A stretch of DNA of 64,000 nucleotides from Nocardioides pantholopis (GTDB taxonomy: Bacteria; Actinomycetota; Actinomycetes; Propionibacteriales; Nocardioidaceae): assembly GCF_003710085.1 (NCBI RefSeq), contig NZ_CP033324.1, positions 3,845,501-3,909,500 of the forward strand, read 5' to 3'. Below, one piece after another: positions 1 to 10,562 of this stretch (position 1 is its first letter; every line of letters starts with the position of its first letter). A model generated the notes under the pieces. That model ran no database searches and was not told where the DNA came from. It saw only the letters and a list, made by a program, of their open reading frames with translations. The position numbers and the translations under genes are program-made.

Positions 1-1
1 C

Positions 2-181
2 CCCAGCGTGCTGGGCCTGCTGCTGCTGGTGATCATCATGCAGATGGCCACCAGCGTGGTCTCCAGCCACATGGTCGGGCGCGCGTCGTTCCGCGCCGGC
101 CAGGTCCGCCAGGACCTGCTCGTCGTCGACGAGCTCAGCGAGTCGGTGGAGGACTGGACGGAGCCGCGGGGGGCGCCGTAG
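2..181 (+). CDS. C-terminal fragment of an unrecognised membrane-associated protein, cut by the window edge
   Basis: The frame is open from the window edge to a TAG at 179-181 and gives 59 residues. It starts with a hydrophobic run (LGLLLLVIIMQMA) that looks like the end of a membrane segment. A polar tail with several acidic residues follows. I do not recognise a family. Its last 47 bases overlap the 3' end of the convergent thioredoxin/NHL gene. Either the two genes overlap tail to tail, or this is a chance frame; the hydrophobic stretch favours a real gene. Confidence 0.5.
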   Translation, partial: PSVLGLLLLVIIMQMATSVVSSHMVGRASFRAGQVRQDLLVVDELSESVEDWTEPRGAP

Positions 182-1922
182 CCGAGCCCCCCAGCGGCAG
201 CTCGAGGACGCCGGGTCCGGCGGCGATCCGGATCGGGATGCCCCAGTCCTGCTGGTGCATCCGGCAGGCGGCGCCCTCGCCGCCGGCGGCGTCGCAGGAG
301 GCCGCCCGGGCGGCGACGTGCAGGACGCCTCCGCCGACGTGCGGGTCGAGGACCAGGGTGCGGGTCAGGTCGGTGCCGCGGCCGCCACCCTCGCGGAGCA
401 GGGCGGGCGGGGTCGCCTCGACGACCAGCTGGGTGGCGGGGCCGAACCGGTCGTCGACCTTCTGGCCCGGCGGCGGCTCGAAGGCCACCCGCAGCTCGAG
501 GCGGTCGCCGACCTCGGTGACCGGGCGCTGGGTGGTGTGCGCGAACCCGTCGGTGCGGGTGCCGGCCGCGCCGAGGGGCAACCCGGTCAGCCGGTGCGCC
601 GTGGACTCCACCACGACCAGCCGGTCGCCGTCGACGTACGCCCCGCTCGGCTCGGCCAGGTCGGTCGCCAGCGTGGTCAGCTCGCCGCCGGCGGGGTCGT
701 AGCGGCGCACCGCGCCGTTGTAGGTGTCGCAGACCGCTACCGAGCCGTCGGGCAGCACCGCCACGCCGAGCGGGTGCTGCAGGAGCGCCTCGGCGGCCGG
801 GCCGTCGCGGAAGCCGAACTCGAAGAGCCCGGACCCGACAGCTGTGTGGACGCTGCCGTCGGCCTCGAGCCAGCGCAGCGCCGAGGTCTCGCTGTCGGCC
901 AGCCAAAGCCGGTCGCCGTCGGGCGCGAGCCCCGAGGTCTGGGCGAACCACGCCTGCGCCGCCGGGCCGTCCAGGAGCCCCTCGTTCGCGGTGCCCGCGG
1001 CGACCTCGACGGCGCCGGTGCGCGGGTCGAGGGTCCACAGCTGGTGCAGGCCGGCCATCGCCACCCAGACCCGGTCCCGCCACCAGGCCACGTCCCAGGG
1101 GCTGGAGAGCCGGGCGGTCCCGTCGCCGGGCATCGCCTGCTCGCCGTCGCCGGCCAGCACCCGGGTCTCCCCCGTCGCCAGCGCGATGCCGTGCAGGCGG
1201 TGGCCGACGGTGTCGGCGACCACCACGTCGTAGCCGACCTCGGCGGCCACCTCGGCCGGCAGCAGGCACAGCCCGTTGGGCTCGCGGAAGCCCCCGAACC
1301 GGCGCAGCACGGCCCCGTCGGCGCCGAGCTCGACGACCTCGTCGTGGCCCGCGTCGGCGACCAGCACCCGCCCGTCGGCCAGCGGCACCGCCTTGGCCGG
1401 GAACCGCAGGTCGGTCGACTCCACTGGCGGTGCGACGTACGGCGAGTCGCCGGGCTGGAGCGTGCCCCGCTCGCGGTGCTGGGCCACCAGGTCGGTCAGC
1501 AGCGCGTCGATCGCGTGGGCGTGGCCCTCCCCGGCGTACTGCGCCACCACGTAGCCCTCGGGGTCGACCAGCACCAGGGTCGGCCAGGCGCGGGCCGTGT
1601 AGGCCTGCCAGGTCACCAGGTCGGGGTCGTCGAGGACCGCGTGGTGGACGCCGTAGCGCTCGACGGCCTGGGCCAGCGCGACCGGGTCGGCCTCGTGGAC
1701 GAACTTCGGGGAGTGCACGCCGACGACGACCAGCTCCTCGGCGTACTTCTCCTCCACCGGGCGCAGCTCGTCGATGACGTGCAGGCAGTTGACGCAGCAG
1801 AAGGTCCAGAAGTCCAGCAGCACGAACCGGCCCCGCAGGTCGCGCAGGGAGAGCGGGCCGTCGGTGTTCAGCCAGCCGCGGCCGGCGAGCTCGGGGGCGC
1901 GGACGCGGGGGGTCGTGCTCAT
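135..1922 (-). CDS. Thioredoxin-like/NHL-repeat protein (NHLRC2 type)
   Basis: The protein has 595 residues. Residues 1 to about 150 form a thioredoxin/AhpC-like domain with FWTFCCVNC at 38-46; C43 and C46 are the likely redox pair, as in the CC-x-N-C motif of NHLRC2 proteins. Residues from about 170 to 450 form an NHL-type beta-propeller (PNGL and LGVAVLPDGSVAVCDTYN blocks). The C-terminal part is beta-rich and ends in a Pro/Ala tail. There is no signal peptide or membrane segment, so it is probably a cytoplasmic thiol-disulfide protein; its substrate is unknown. The ATG is preceded by CAGACT six bases upstream, suggesting a leaderless mRNA. Confidence 0.88.
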   Translation of the reverse strand: MSTTPRVRAPELAGRGWLNTDGPLSLRDLRGRFVLLDFWTFCCVNCLHVIDELRPVEEKYAEELVVVGVHSPKFVHEADPVALAQAVERYGVHHAVLDDPDLVTWQAYTARAWPTLVLVDPEGYVVAQYAGEGHAHAIDALLTDLVAQHRERGTLQPGDSPYVAPPVESTDLRFPAKAVPLADGRVLVADAGHDEVVELGADGAVLRRFGGFREPNGLCLLPAEVAAEVGYDVVVADTVGHRLHGIALATGETRVLAGDGEQAMPGDGTARLSSPWDVAWWRDRVWVAMAGLHQLWTLDPRTGAVEVAAGTANEGLLDGPAAQAWFAQTSGLAPDGDRLWLADSETSALRWLEADGSVHTAVGSGLFEFGFRDGPAAEALLQHPLGVAVLPDGSVAVCDTYNGAVRRYDPAGGELTTLATDLAEPSGAYVDGDRLVVVESTAHRLTGLPLGAAGTRTDGFAHTTQRPVTEVGDRLELRVAFEPPPGQKVDDRFGPATQLVVEATPPALLREGGGRGTDLTRTLVLDPHVGGGVLHVAARAASCDAAGGEGAACRMHQQDWGIPIRIAAGPGVLELPLGGSATAPPAAPSSPPPTR

Positions 1923-1928
1923 GGGACC

Positions 1929-1934
1929 AGTCTG
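1929..1934 (-). promoter_or_regulatory. Putative -10 box (leaderless start of the thioredoxin/NHL gene)
   Basis: CAGACT lies six bases before the ATG, matching the window-wide pattern of a -10 element 6-7 bases before the start codon. Confidence 0.4.
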
Positions 1935-1980
1935 CCGCGCGGGCCGGCCCCGCCCGGGCCCGGTGTGCCCGGGACGCGTC

Positions 1981-1986
1981 TAGGCT
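1981..1986 (+). promoter_or_regulatory. Putative -10 box, leaderless mRNA of the mycothiol-dependent enzyme/SDR operon
   Basis: TAGGCT is followed by seven bases and then the ATG at 1994. No Shine-Dalgarno sequence fits in this spacing, so transcription probably starts at the A of the start codon. Confidence 0.55.
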
Positions 1987-1993
1987 CACGGCC

Positions 1994-2815
1994 ATGGACG
2001 CCACAGCGCAGGACCGGCTCGCGGGGTACGTCGAGGTGTGGTGGCAGGCGGTCGAGTCGTTCACCCGGCTGCTCGAGCAGGTCCCGGACGAGCAGTGGTC
2101 CGCCCCCACCGACCTGCCCGGGTGGGACGTGCGCGCGGTCGCCGCGCACACCGCCCACCTCGAGAGCGTGCTGGCCACCGGCGCGGAGGAGACCGCCGAG
2201 ATCGGCGAGCCCGCCCACGTGACCGGGCCGCTGGGCCGCTACACCGAGATCGGCGTGGTCAACCGGCGCACCGCGAGCCCCGCCGCGATCCGCGAGGAGA
2301 TCCGGCGCAGCACCGCCGCCCGGCACGCCGCGCTGCTCGCGGACCCGCCCGCCGACGCGGACGCCCGGCCGGAGCGGATCTTCGGCGGCGTGCCGTGGAG
2401 CTGGGAGACGCTGCTGCGCAACCGCCCCCTCGACGTCTGGATGCACGAGCAGGACGTACGCCGCGCGGTCGGCCGCCCCGGCGGCCTGGACACCGCGGCG
2501 GCCCGGCACACCGCCGAGTACCTCGCCGAGGGGCTCGGCTACGTGCTGGCCCGCAAGACCGGCGCCCCGCCCGGAGCCAGCGTCGTGCTCGACCTGGCCG
2601 GCAGCGCGCCGTACGCGTTCACGGTCACCGACGCCGGCCGCGGGGAGCGGCTGCCCGCACCGCCGCCCGACCCCACCGTCCGGCTGGGCGCGGACCGGGA
2701 GACCTACGTGCTGCTCGCCGGTGGCCGCCGGCCCGGCGCCGCCGCGGACCTCACCGTCGAGGGCGACGCCGAGCTCGGCCGGCTGCTCGTCGCGAACCTG
2801 GCGACCACGCCATGA
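1994..2815 (+). CDS. Maleylpyruvate isomerase-family mycothiol-dependent enzyme
   Basis: 273 residues with the typical start of the MDMPI/DinB-like family: a four-helix N-terminal domain containing LPGWDVRAVAAHTAHLES (about 40-57; the His residues are expected metal ligands) and a C-terminal domain from about 165. The family transfers or isomerises small electrophilic substrates using mycothiol as cofactor, in the cytoplasm; the substrate here cannot be read from sequence. The stop overlaps the ATG of the downstream SDR (ATGA), so the two are translationally coupled and may act on the same compound. Confidence 0.88.
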   Translation: MDATAQDRLAGYVEVWWQAVESFTRLLEQVPDEQWSAPTDLPGWDVRAVAAHTAHLESVLATGAEETAEIGEPAHVTGPLGRYTEIGVVNRRTASPAAIREEIRRSTAARHAALLADPPADADARPERIFGGVPWSWETLLRNRPLDVWMHEQDVRRAVGRPGGLDTAAARHTAEYLAEGLGYVLARKTGAPPGASVVLDLAGSAPYAFTVTDAGRGERLPAPPPDPTVRLGADRETYVLLAGGRRPGAAADLTVEGDAELGRLLVANLATTP

Positions 2816-3765
2816 GCGAGGCACCCGAGGTCGCGACCGACACCTGGAGCCCCGCGGACATCCCGGACCAGGCCGGCCGCACCGCACTGGTCACCGGCAC
2901 CACCCTCGGCGGCCTCGGCCACCACACCGCGCTGGAGCTGGCCCGCCGCGGCGCCCGGGTGGTGCTCGCGGGGCGCAGCGAGGAGAAGCTCGCCGCGACG
3001 GCGGCGGCGATCCGCAGCGAGGTCCCGGCCGCGGCCCCCGAGCAGCTGCACGTCGACGTCGCCAGCCTGTCGTCGGTACGCCGCGCGGCCGCCGACGCCG
3101 CCCGGCTCGGCCCGATCGACGTCCTGGTCAACAACGCCGGCGTGATGGCCCCGCCGTACTCCCGCACCGAGGACGGCCTGGAGCTGCAGCTGGCGACCAA
3201 CCATCTCGGCCCGTTCCTGCTCACCGGGCTGCTGCTGCCCCAGCTGGTCGCCAGCGGCGCGGGGACTGTCGTGACCGTCTCCTCGGTCATGCACCGGGTC
3301 GCGCGCAGCGCCCCGCTGGGCGACCCCCGCGCCGAGCAGCCGGGGCGCTACCGCCGCTGGCAGGTCTACGCCCAGACGAAGCTGGCGAACCTGCTGTTCA
3401 CCTACGAGCTGGACCGGCGCGCGCGGGCGGCAGCGGTGCCGGTCAAGGCGCTCGCCGCCCACCCCGGTCTCGCCGGCACCCACCTGGCGGCCAACGGGCA
3501 GTTCGGCCGGGCCACCGGCGGGGCCGCCACGATCCTGAACGCCGCGGTCCGGGCGGTCTCCCAGCCGGCCGCCCGGGGCGCCTGGCCGACCCTGATGGCC
3601 GCCACCGCCGACCTGCCGGGCGCGACGTACTGCGGGCCCGGCGGGCTTCAGGAGGTCAGCGGCCCGCCGCGGGTGGTGAGCAGCAGCCAGCTCTCCCACG
3701 ACGAGGACGCCCAGCGCCGGCTCTGGGAGCTCAGCGAGCGGGTCACCGGGATCCGCTACCCCTGA
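2812..3765 (+). CDS. Short-chain dehydrogenase/reductase (retinol dehydrogenase/WWOX-like)
   Basis: 317 residues starting at the ATG that overlaps the previous stop. An N-terminal Rossmann motif TGTTLGGLG (about 28-36) is followed by GRS, which suggests NADP preference. Further on are NNAGVM, a catalytic Ser in VSSVMH and the YAQTK (YxxxK) catalytic pair. The long variable C-terminal substrate loop is typical of the RDH/WWOX branch acting on hydrophobic alcohols or ketones. Co-transcription with the mycothiol-dependent enzyme suggests a joint catabolic or detoxification step, but that is inference. Confidence 0.9.
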   Translation: MSEAPEVATDTWSPADIPDQAGRTALVTGTTLGGLGHHTALELARRGARVVLAGRSEEKLAATAAAIRSEVPAAAPEQLHVDVASLSSVRRAAADAARLGPIDVLVNNAGVMAPPYSRTEDGLELQLATNHLGPFLLTGLLLPQLVASGAGTVVTVSSVMHRVARSAPLGDPRAEQPGRYRRWQVYAQTKLANLLFTYELDRRARAAAVPVKALAAHPGLAGTHLAANGQFGRATGGAATILNAAVRAVSQPAARGAWPTLMAATADLPGATYCGPGGLQEVSGPPRVVSSSQLSHDEDAQRRLWELSERVTGIRYP

Positions 3766-3848
3766 GTCCTGCCCCTGACCAGAGCTCCCCCGACCAAAGT
3801 TCCCCCGGCCGCCGTCTCCGGGCCGATGCCCGGGCCGGTGGCGACTCC

Positions 3849-3854
3849 TAGGCT
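3849..3854 (+). promoter_or_regulatory. Putative -10 box, leaderless mRNA
   Basis: TAGGCT followed by six bases and the GTG at 3861; supports that GTG as the true start. Confidence 0.55.
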
Positions 3855-3860
3855 CGACAG

Positions 3861-4640
3861 GTGCCTCGATCCGTGCCCGACTCCCCCGCCCAGGCCTGGG
3901 ACCTCGTCACCCCCGAGGGTCGCCACCACGTCGAGGTCCGGGGCTCGGTGACCCGGCGCGTCGTGTGGCTGCGCGACGGCGTCGTCATCGCCCGCAAGGC
4001 CGCGATGGACGACAAGATCCGGCTGCGGCCCGGCGACGGGCTCGACGAGGAGGAACGCACCCGCCTCCCTGACGGACTCGGCATGGTCGCGGTGCTCTTC
4101 ACGACGCTGGGCCGGCCCCGCCGCGCCACCCTCTACACCGCCGACGAGGCCTCGGAGCTGACCTCGCTGAGCGGCCTCGGCGGCCTGGACCTGGACCCCG
4201 AGCCCGGCTCGCGCGCCGCGGCGTACGAGGACCGGGTGCTGGCCCACCCGCGCCGCTATGCAGTCATCCAGACCGCGGGCGGGGTGGCCGCGGTGCTGGT
4301 CCCGATCCTGGTGGCCGCGCTGCTGGCCCGGATCGCGTTCACGGTCCCGTGGCCGGACCTGCCGCGCATCCCCTTGCCGGACCTGCCGTCGATCCCCTGG
4401 CCGGACCTGCCGTCGATCCCGCTGCCGGACTGGTCACTGCCCGATTGGTCAGTGCCGGGCTGGCTGGCCTGGATCCTGGACCACGTGAAGTACGTCTGGC
4501 CGATCGTGCTGGCCTACGTGCTGGCGCGCGGCGAGGTCCGCCGCCGGCGCCAGCAGGCCGAACGGCGCGCGGCCGCGCGGGCGAGCGTCGAGGAGCCCGA
4601 CAGCACCGACGAGGCCGACCGGGGCCCCGGCCGGCCGTGA
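3861..4640 (+). CDS. Unrecognised membrane protein with an Ile/Trp-Pro-Asp repeat between two membrane segments
   Basis: 259 residues with no family I can name. Residues 1-125 are soluble and beta-rich. A hydrophobic segment lies at about 138-160. Residues 163-200 are a short-period repeat in which PWPDLP, PLPDLP and PLPDW alternate with R/SI. A second hydrophobic segment follows (about 201-223). The basic tail is rich in Arg (EVRRRRQQAERR) and ends acidic. With both ends cytoplasmic, the Pro/Asp repeat would be a rigid outside loop, possibly wall- or cation-binding. GTG start chosen from the TAGGCT box six bases upstream. Confidence 0.75.
   Translation: MPRSVPDSPAQAWDLVTPEGRHHVEVRGSVTRRVVWLRDGVVIARKAAMDDKIRLRPGDGLDEEERTRLPDGLGMVAVLFTTLGRPRRATLYTADEASELTSLSGLGGLDLDPEPGSRAAAYEDRVLAHPRRYAVIQTAGGVAAVLVPILVAALLARIAFTVPWPDLPRIPLPDLPSIPWPDLPSIPLPDWSLPDWSVPGWLAWILDHVKYVWPIVLAYVLARGEVRRRRQQAERRAAARASVEEPDSTDEADRGPGRP
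4347..4460 (+). repeat. In-gene tandem repeat encoding P-(W/L)-P-D-(L/W)
   Basis: Imperfect tandem units of 21-24 bases (ccgtggccggacctgccg and variants) encode about six copies of a PWPDLPxI-like peptide unit in the loop between the two membrane segments. Confidence 0.75.
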
Positions 4641-4653
4641 CCCGGTCTCGGGC

Positions 4654-6249
4654 TCAGCGCTTGTCGCGGACCCGGACCATCCCGCCCAGCGTCGCGACGT
4701 ACGCCGAGCCGTCCGGGCCGAGCGTGACCGCGGCGCCGTGGTTGTCCCGCAGCGCGCCCAGGCCGGCGCGCACCGAGAAGCGGGTGCGCCCGGTGCGGGC
4801 GTCGATCGCGGTGAGGTACCACGCGTCGACGCCCCACCAGCTGCGCGGCTTGGTCCAGGTGTAGAGCAGGCCGGTCGCCAGCGACACCTTCGCCGCCGCC
4901 GACGGCGCGACCTCCGGGGAGGTCCACGCGACGGTGCACGCGCCGTCCCGGTGGTCGACCCGGGCCAGCCCGGGCGAGGTGGTCCGGCCGAGCAGCGTGC
5001 GCAGCGGTCCGCCGTAGCCGTGGTTGTTCTCGACCACGACGCCGCCGCCCACCGCAACGAGGGCGCTGCGGGTCGCGGCGCTGCCCTCGTCGAAGACCGC
5101 GGCCCGGCACACCTCGCTGCCGTCGCCGGTGCGCCGGAAGACCACCTGGAGCCGCCCGCCGCCATGGTCGGTGCCGGCCAGCACCCCGCCGGGCAGGATC
5201 GTCGGCGCCGGGTCCCCGGCGAGCGGCCCGTCCGGGCGCTCGCCGCCGCCGCGGGGCGCGCGCCACCGCACGGAGGGCCGCTCGGCCGGGTCGGCCGCGA
5301 GCTTGTAGACCGCCGCGGTGGTTGCGACGTAGACCCCGCCGTCGCGGTCGGCGCTCAGCGAGCCGGTGATCGGCTCGCCGAGGTCGGTCACCTCGGCACC
5401 GCCGGCACCGCCGGCACCGCCGGATCTGATGGCCCCGACCCGCCCGTCCCGGCTGGCCCACCAGATCCGGCCGCCCCAGTCGGGCAGCAGCGCGACCAGG
5501 CAGTCGTCCGCGGGCACGTGCGCCGACAGGTCGTGGGCGAGGTCGGTGGTCAGGTCCGCGGCGCCGTCGGCGTCGTCGGTGCGGACCACGAGCACCCGGC
5601 GGTCGGTGGTCGCCACGACGGCCCGGTCCCGGTCGTCGAGGTAGAACGCCGAGCGGCCGCAGGGCGACTGCGCCGCCGGCCCGTCGCCCTCGGGCCGGCC
5701 GGGCAGATCCTTGGTGGCGAGCGGCCGCATCGTCTCGGCGTCGAGCACCCGCAGGGTCGCCGCGGCCCGGCCCTCGCACAGCACGACCAGCCGGTCGTGG
5801 GCGTCGACCGCGACGGTGGCGCACGCCCGCATCCCGAACCACGCGGAGTCGACCTCGACGGAGTCACCCAGCGGGCCCGGCCCGGCGTACGCGCCGCTGG
5901 ACCAGGCGTCGTTGTGGCGCCCGCTGCGGCCGTTGGCGGCCAGGTGCGGGTGCTGCGGGACCGCCATCTCGATCGGCTGCGCCCGCGCCGCGCGTCCGAC
6001 GTACGCCGGCGTGACCGCGGCACCGGGACCGGGCGGGATCGGCAGCCAGCCGTCCGGGACCACGACGACCAGGCCGGCGAGCGCCACCACGGCGACCGTC
6101 CAGCCGGCGACCACCCGCCAGGTGGGCCGCAGCCAGTCCCGCACCCGCCGGCTCCCGAGCAGCGCCAGTGCGGCCACCAGGACGACCGGGCCGACGGCGC
6201 CGACGAGGAGGGCCACCCCGACCAGGGCAGCCGTGCGCGGGAGCCTCAT
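4654..6249 (-). CDS. Membrane-anchored PQQ/WD-like beta-propeller protein
   Basis: 531 residues. Two hydrophobic segments (about 8-31 and 46-65) anchor the protein. The remaining ~450 residues are outside and show repeated beta-propeller blades of the form [59 protein letters not shown] and [13 protein letters not shown], as in PQQ-like repeat proteins. No catalytic residues are evident, so a binding or scaffold role is likely. It is convergent with the preceding gene (13 bases between stops). The start is the ATG at 6249; I see no clear Shine-Dalgarno sequence. Confidence 0.72.
   Translation of the reverse strand: MRLPRTAALVGVALLVGAVGPVVLVAALALLGSRRVRDWLRPTWRVVAGWTVAVVALAGLVVVVPDGWLPIPPGPGAAVTPAYVGRAARAQPIEMAVPQHPHLAANGRSGRHNDAWSSGAYAGPGPLGDSVEVDSAWFGMRACATVAVDAHDRLVVLCEGRAAATLRVLDAETMRPLATKDLPGRPEGDGPAAQSPCGRSAFYLDDRDRAVVATTDRRVLVVRTDDADGAADLTTDLAHDLSAHVPADDCLVALLPDWGGRIWWASRDGRVGAIRSGGAGGAGGAEVTDLGEPITGSLSADRDGGVYVATTAAVYKLAADPAERPSVRWRAPRGGGERPDGPLAGDPAPTILPGGVLAGTDHGGGRLQVVFRRTGDGSEVCRAAVFDEGSAATRSALVAVGGGVVVENNHGYGGPLRTLLGRTTSPGLARVDHRDGACTVAWTSPEVAPSAAAKVSLATGLLYTWTKPRSWWGVDAWYLTAIDARTGRTRFSVRAGLGALRDNHGAAVTLGPDGSAYVATLGGMVRVRDKR
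5394..5420 (+). repeat. Three perfect 9-bp tandem copies (cggcaccgc)
   Basis: cggcaccgc occurs three times in a row. On the minus strand it encodes the Gly-Gly-Ala run of the beta-propeller protein. Its multiple of three makes copy-number change harmless to the frame. Confidence 0.8.
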
Positions 6250-6365
6250 CGCGGCGAGTGCCCCCGACGACCGCGCTGTCCCATGCGGCGATCCTCTCAG
6301 GGGCGGACCGTCCGCGCCGGGAGGTCGGGCGTTTCCGCCGACGCGAGATCGGCCACCATGAGGCC

Positions 6366-8045
<1,680 letters not shown>

Positions 8046-8046
8046 C

Positions 8047-8754
8047 TCAGCCGCCGAGCATCCGGCGCATGATGTCGATCTCGGCCTGCTGGGTGACGAT
8101 GACGTCGGACGCGATCTCGCTGACCCGCACGTGGGCCCCGTCGCGGGCGACGTCCTCGGACATCGCGATGGCCCCCTCGTGGTGGCCGATCATCCCCTGG
8201 AGGAAGAGCCGGTCGAACCTCGCTCCCGAGGCCCGCTCGAGCGACGCCATCTGCTCCGGGGAGAGCATGCCCTGCATCTCGTTGTGCCCGTGCTGCCCGT
8301 GGTCGTAGGCCGAGGGGTCCTCGGCCGCCCGCGGCACCTCGATGTCGTGTTCCTCCAGCCAGGCGGCCATGGCCAGGATCTCGGGCCGCTGAGCCGCGTG
8401 GATCCGGTCCGCGAGCCGGCGGACCCGCGGGTCCGCGGCGCGGGTGCTCGCCAGCTCCGACATCGCCAGGGCCTGGGCGTGGTGCGGGATCATCATCTGC
8501 AGGAAGGCGACGTCGGCGTGGTTCCACGGGTCCTCCACCTCGACCTCGTCGGGTCCGACGGTCTCGGCGGCCTCCCCCGGCGCGCCGGGGACGATCACGG
8601 TGGGGGCGCTCGGCGTGGCGGTCCCCGCCGTCCCCGCCGACTCAGCCTTCGCCTCGGGCGAGGGCTCGGAGTCCTCCGAGCAGGCCGGGAGGAGGAGCAG
8701 AGCGCCGACGAGCGCGGCGGCGTACCGGTAGGTGCGAGGGATTCCCGAGACCAC
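8047..8754 (-). CDS. DUF305 lipoprotein
   Basis: 235 residues from the GTG at 8754, which has AAGGA seven bases upstream. A signal peptide ends in the lipobox LLLLPAC, so the mature protein is a lipoprotein on the outer face of the membrane. A low-complexity linker follows. The DUF305 domain (a ferritin-like four-helix fold) starts at about residue 100 with FLQMMIPHHAQALAMSELA and has a second half FLQGMIGHHEGAIAMSED. The paired HH motifs with Met residues are likely metal ligands; the family is often near copper genes. It is tail to tail with pgm (one base apart) and divergent from the LVIVD protein. Confidence 0.9.
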   Translation of the reverse strand: MVSGIPRTYRYAAALVGALLLLPACSEDSEPSPEAKAESAGTAGTATPSAPTVIVPGAPGEAAETVGPDEVEVEDPWNHADVAFLQMMIPHHAQALAMSELASTRAADPRVRRLADRIHAAQRPEILAMAAWLEEHDIEVPRAAEDPSAYDHGQHGHNEMQGMLSPEQMASLERASGARFDRLFLQGMIGHHEGAIAMSEDVARDGAHVRVSEIASDVIVTQQAEIDIMRRMLGG

Positions 8755-8815
8755 GAAGGCGTCCTTATGTCCGGTGATGTCTGGTGAGCCGCCGCGAAAG
8801 CTGCCGCGACAGGCC

Positions 8816-8845
8816 TTTACGAAGTGATCCGGGTCACGGTATGAC
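8816..8845 (+). promoter_or_regulatory. Putative promoter of the LVIVD gene with a CRP/GlxR-like site inside
   Basis: TTTACG (8816-8821) and TATGAC (8840-8845) are 18 bases apart and could be -35 and -10 elements for the gene at 8900. Between them, GTGA-N6-TCAC at 8824-8837 matches the core of the CRP/GlxR operator. The site is also positioned to act on the divergent DUF305 gene. Confidence 0.4.
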
Positions 8846-8899
8846 AGAGGAGGGTGTCTGGGGAACAGGCCCCCGTTCCCAGCGAAAGGTCCTCGGGCT

Positions 8900-10489
8900 A
8901 TGAGCACAGCACGTCACAGCACACCCCCACACCTCAGCCGCCGGTGGCGGCACCTCGCCGCAGGAGCGGCCACGGCGCTCGCCCTGGCCCTCGCCTCGGC
9001 CCCCGCCATCGCCCATGACGACACCCACGGCGAGCAGAAGGACGGCGCGAGCAGCACCGCGAGCGCCGGGGCCTGCACCGCCGCGGAGCGCAAGGAGCTG
9101 GCCGCCCTCGGCGACAACTTCGTCGCGGCCTGCGACATCGCCGGCAACGACTTCTCCACGCTGCGCACCCCCGCCCGGGCGCTGAAGCCGGGCGAGTCCG
9201 ACAGCAGCGACAACCTGTCGCTGATCAGCAACATCCCCAAGCAGGGCGCCTTCGCCGACGTCTCGGCACTGAACTCCGACCTGGCGTTCAAGGGCAAGTA
9301 CGCCTTCGCCGGCAACTACAACGGCTTCATGGTCTACGACATCGCGCGGCCCAAGCACCCGCGGATCGTCACCCAGGTCGTCTGCCCCGGCTCGCAGAAC
9401 GACATCTCGGTCTACGGCAACCTCCTCGTGCTCTCCGTCGACTCCAGCCGCAGCGACGACTCGTGCAACAGCCAGCCGCTGAGCGCGACGCAGGAGGTCG
9501 CCTGGGAGGGTGTGCGCGTCTTCGACATCAGCAACCCGGAGGCCCCGGAGTACGTCGCCGCGGTCGAGACCGCCTGCGGCTCGCACACCCACACGCTGGC
9601 TCCGGAGAAGCGCGGGCGGAACCTCTACGTCTACGTCTCCTCGTACTCGCCCAACGCCACCTTCCCCGACTGCCAGCCGCCGCACGACAAGATCAGCATC
9701 GTCAAGGTGCCGCTGCGGGACGCGGCGTCCGCCTCGCTGGTCAACGCCCCGGTGCTCTTCCCCGACGGCGGGAACCCGGGCGACGGGTACTCCGCGACGA
9801 CCAGCGGCTGCCACGACATCACGGCGTACCCCGCCAAGGACATCGCGGCCGGCGCCTGCATGGGTGACGGGGTACTGCTCGACATCTCCGACCGCGAGGC
9901 GCCGGAAGTGATCGAGCAGGTGCGCGACGAGGAGAACTTCGCGTTCTGGCACTCGGCGACGTTCAACAACAAGGCGACCAAGGTGGTCTTCACCGACGAG
10001 CTCGGCGGTGGCGGCGCCCCGACCTGCAACGCCGAGACCGGCCCCACCAAGGGTGCGAACGCGATCTACGACATCACCCGGGGCAAGCGGGGCAAGGGGA
10101 GCCCGCAGCTGGAGTTCCGCAGCTACTACAAGCTCCCGCGCATGCAGGCCGCGACCGAGAACTGCGTGGCCCACAACGGGTCGCTCATCCCGGTCCGGGG
10201 CAAGGACATCATGGTCCAGGCCTGGTACCAGGGCGGCATCTCGGTCTTCGACTTCACCAACTCGCGTCGGCCCAAGGAGATCGCCTGGTTCGACCGGGGT
10301 CCGCTCTCCGACACCGAGCTGATCCTGGGTGGATCGTGGTCGGCGTACTGGTACAACGGCCACATCTACAGCAACGACATCCAGCAGGGCTTCGACACCC
10401 TCGACCTGGATGACCGGCGGGTGAGCAGCGCGAAGAGGGTCCGCATGGACGTCTTCAACCCGCAGTCCCAGCCCTACTACAACAACTGA
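8900..10489 (+). CDS. Secreted LVIVD-repeat (beta-propeller) protein
   Basis: 529 residues. The N-terminus has a basic start and a hydrophobic core ending ASAPAIA-H, a typical Sec signal peptide. The mature part contains repeats of the LVIVD type: GFMVYDIARPKHPRIV, GVRVFDISNPEAPEYV, GVLLDISDREAPEVI, GISVFDFTNSRRPKEIAWF. Such propellers are secreted, and most have no known enzyme activity. It has several Cys (likely disulfides) and conserved His residues (GSHTHT, GCHDIT, AFWHSATF, CVAHNGSLI). It is divergent from the DUF305 lipoprotein; shared control or a common metal- or redox-related job is plausible but unproven. Confidence 0.85.
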   Translation: MSTARHSTPPHLSRRWRHLAAGAATALALALASAPAIAHDDTHGEQKDGASSTASAGACTAAERKELAALGDNFVAACDIAGNDFSTLRTPARALKPGESDSSDNLSLISNIPKQGAFADVSALNSDLAFKGKYAFAGNYNGFMVYDIARPKHPRIVTQVVCPGSQNDISVYGNLLVLSVDSSRSDDSCNSQPLSATQEVAWEGVRVFDISNPEAPEYVAAVETACGSHTHTLAPEKRGRNLYVYVSSYSPNATFPDCQPPHDKISIVKVPLRDAASASLVNAPVLFPDGGNPGDGYSATTSGCHDITAYPAKDIAAGACMGDGVLLDISDREAPEVIEQVRDEENFAFWHSATFNNKATKVVFTDELGGGGAPTCNAETGPTKGANAIYDITRGKRGKGSPQLEFRSYYKLPRMQAATENCVAHNGSLIPVRGKDIMVQAWYQGGISVFDFTNSRRPKEIAWFDRGPLSDTELILGGSWSAYWYNGHIYSNDIQQGFDTLDLDDRRVSSAKRVRMDVFNPQSQPYYNN

Positions 10490-10497
10490 CCCACCCG

Positions 10498-10539
10498 GCC
10501 GGGCCGGTGTCTCCCACGCGTGGGGGGCACCGGCCCGGC
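10498..10539. terminator. Strong hairpin downstream of the LVIVD gene
   Basis: Perfect 12-bp arms GCCGGGCCGGTG and CACCGGCCCGGC enclose a second small palindrome CCCACGCGTGGG. It lies nine bases after the TGA. There is no T-run, so this is a terminator-like hairpin rather than a classical one. Confidence 0.65.
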
Positions 10540-10550
10540 TGCGTGTTGGC

Positions 10551-10556
10551 TAGGTT
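10551..10556 (+). promoter_or_regulatory. Putative -10 box, leaderless ABC operon mRNA
   Basis: TAGGTT, six bases, then the GTG at 10563. Confidence 0.55.
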
Positions 10557-10562
10557 GTCGAC

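Noticed and set aside
255..2222. Long open frame antisense to the thioredoxin/NHL gene
   Set aside because: Low-complexity Ala/Gly/Arg/Val composition typical of the complementary strand of GC-rich genes; the opposite strand encodes a protein with clear family motifs.
8755..8907. Longer form of the DUF305 protein starting at 8907
   Set aside because: It would overlap the divergent LVIVD start and place 51 residues before the signal peptide; GTG 8754 has a good Shine-Dalgarno.
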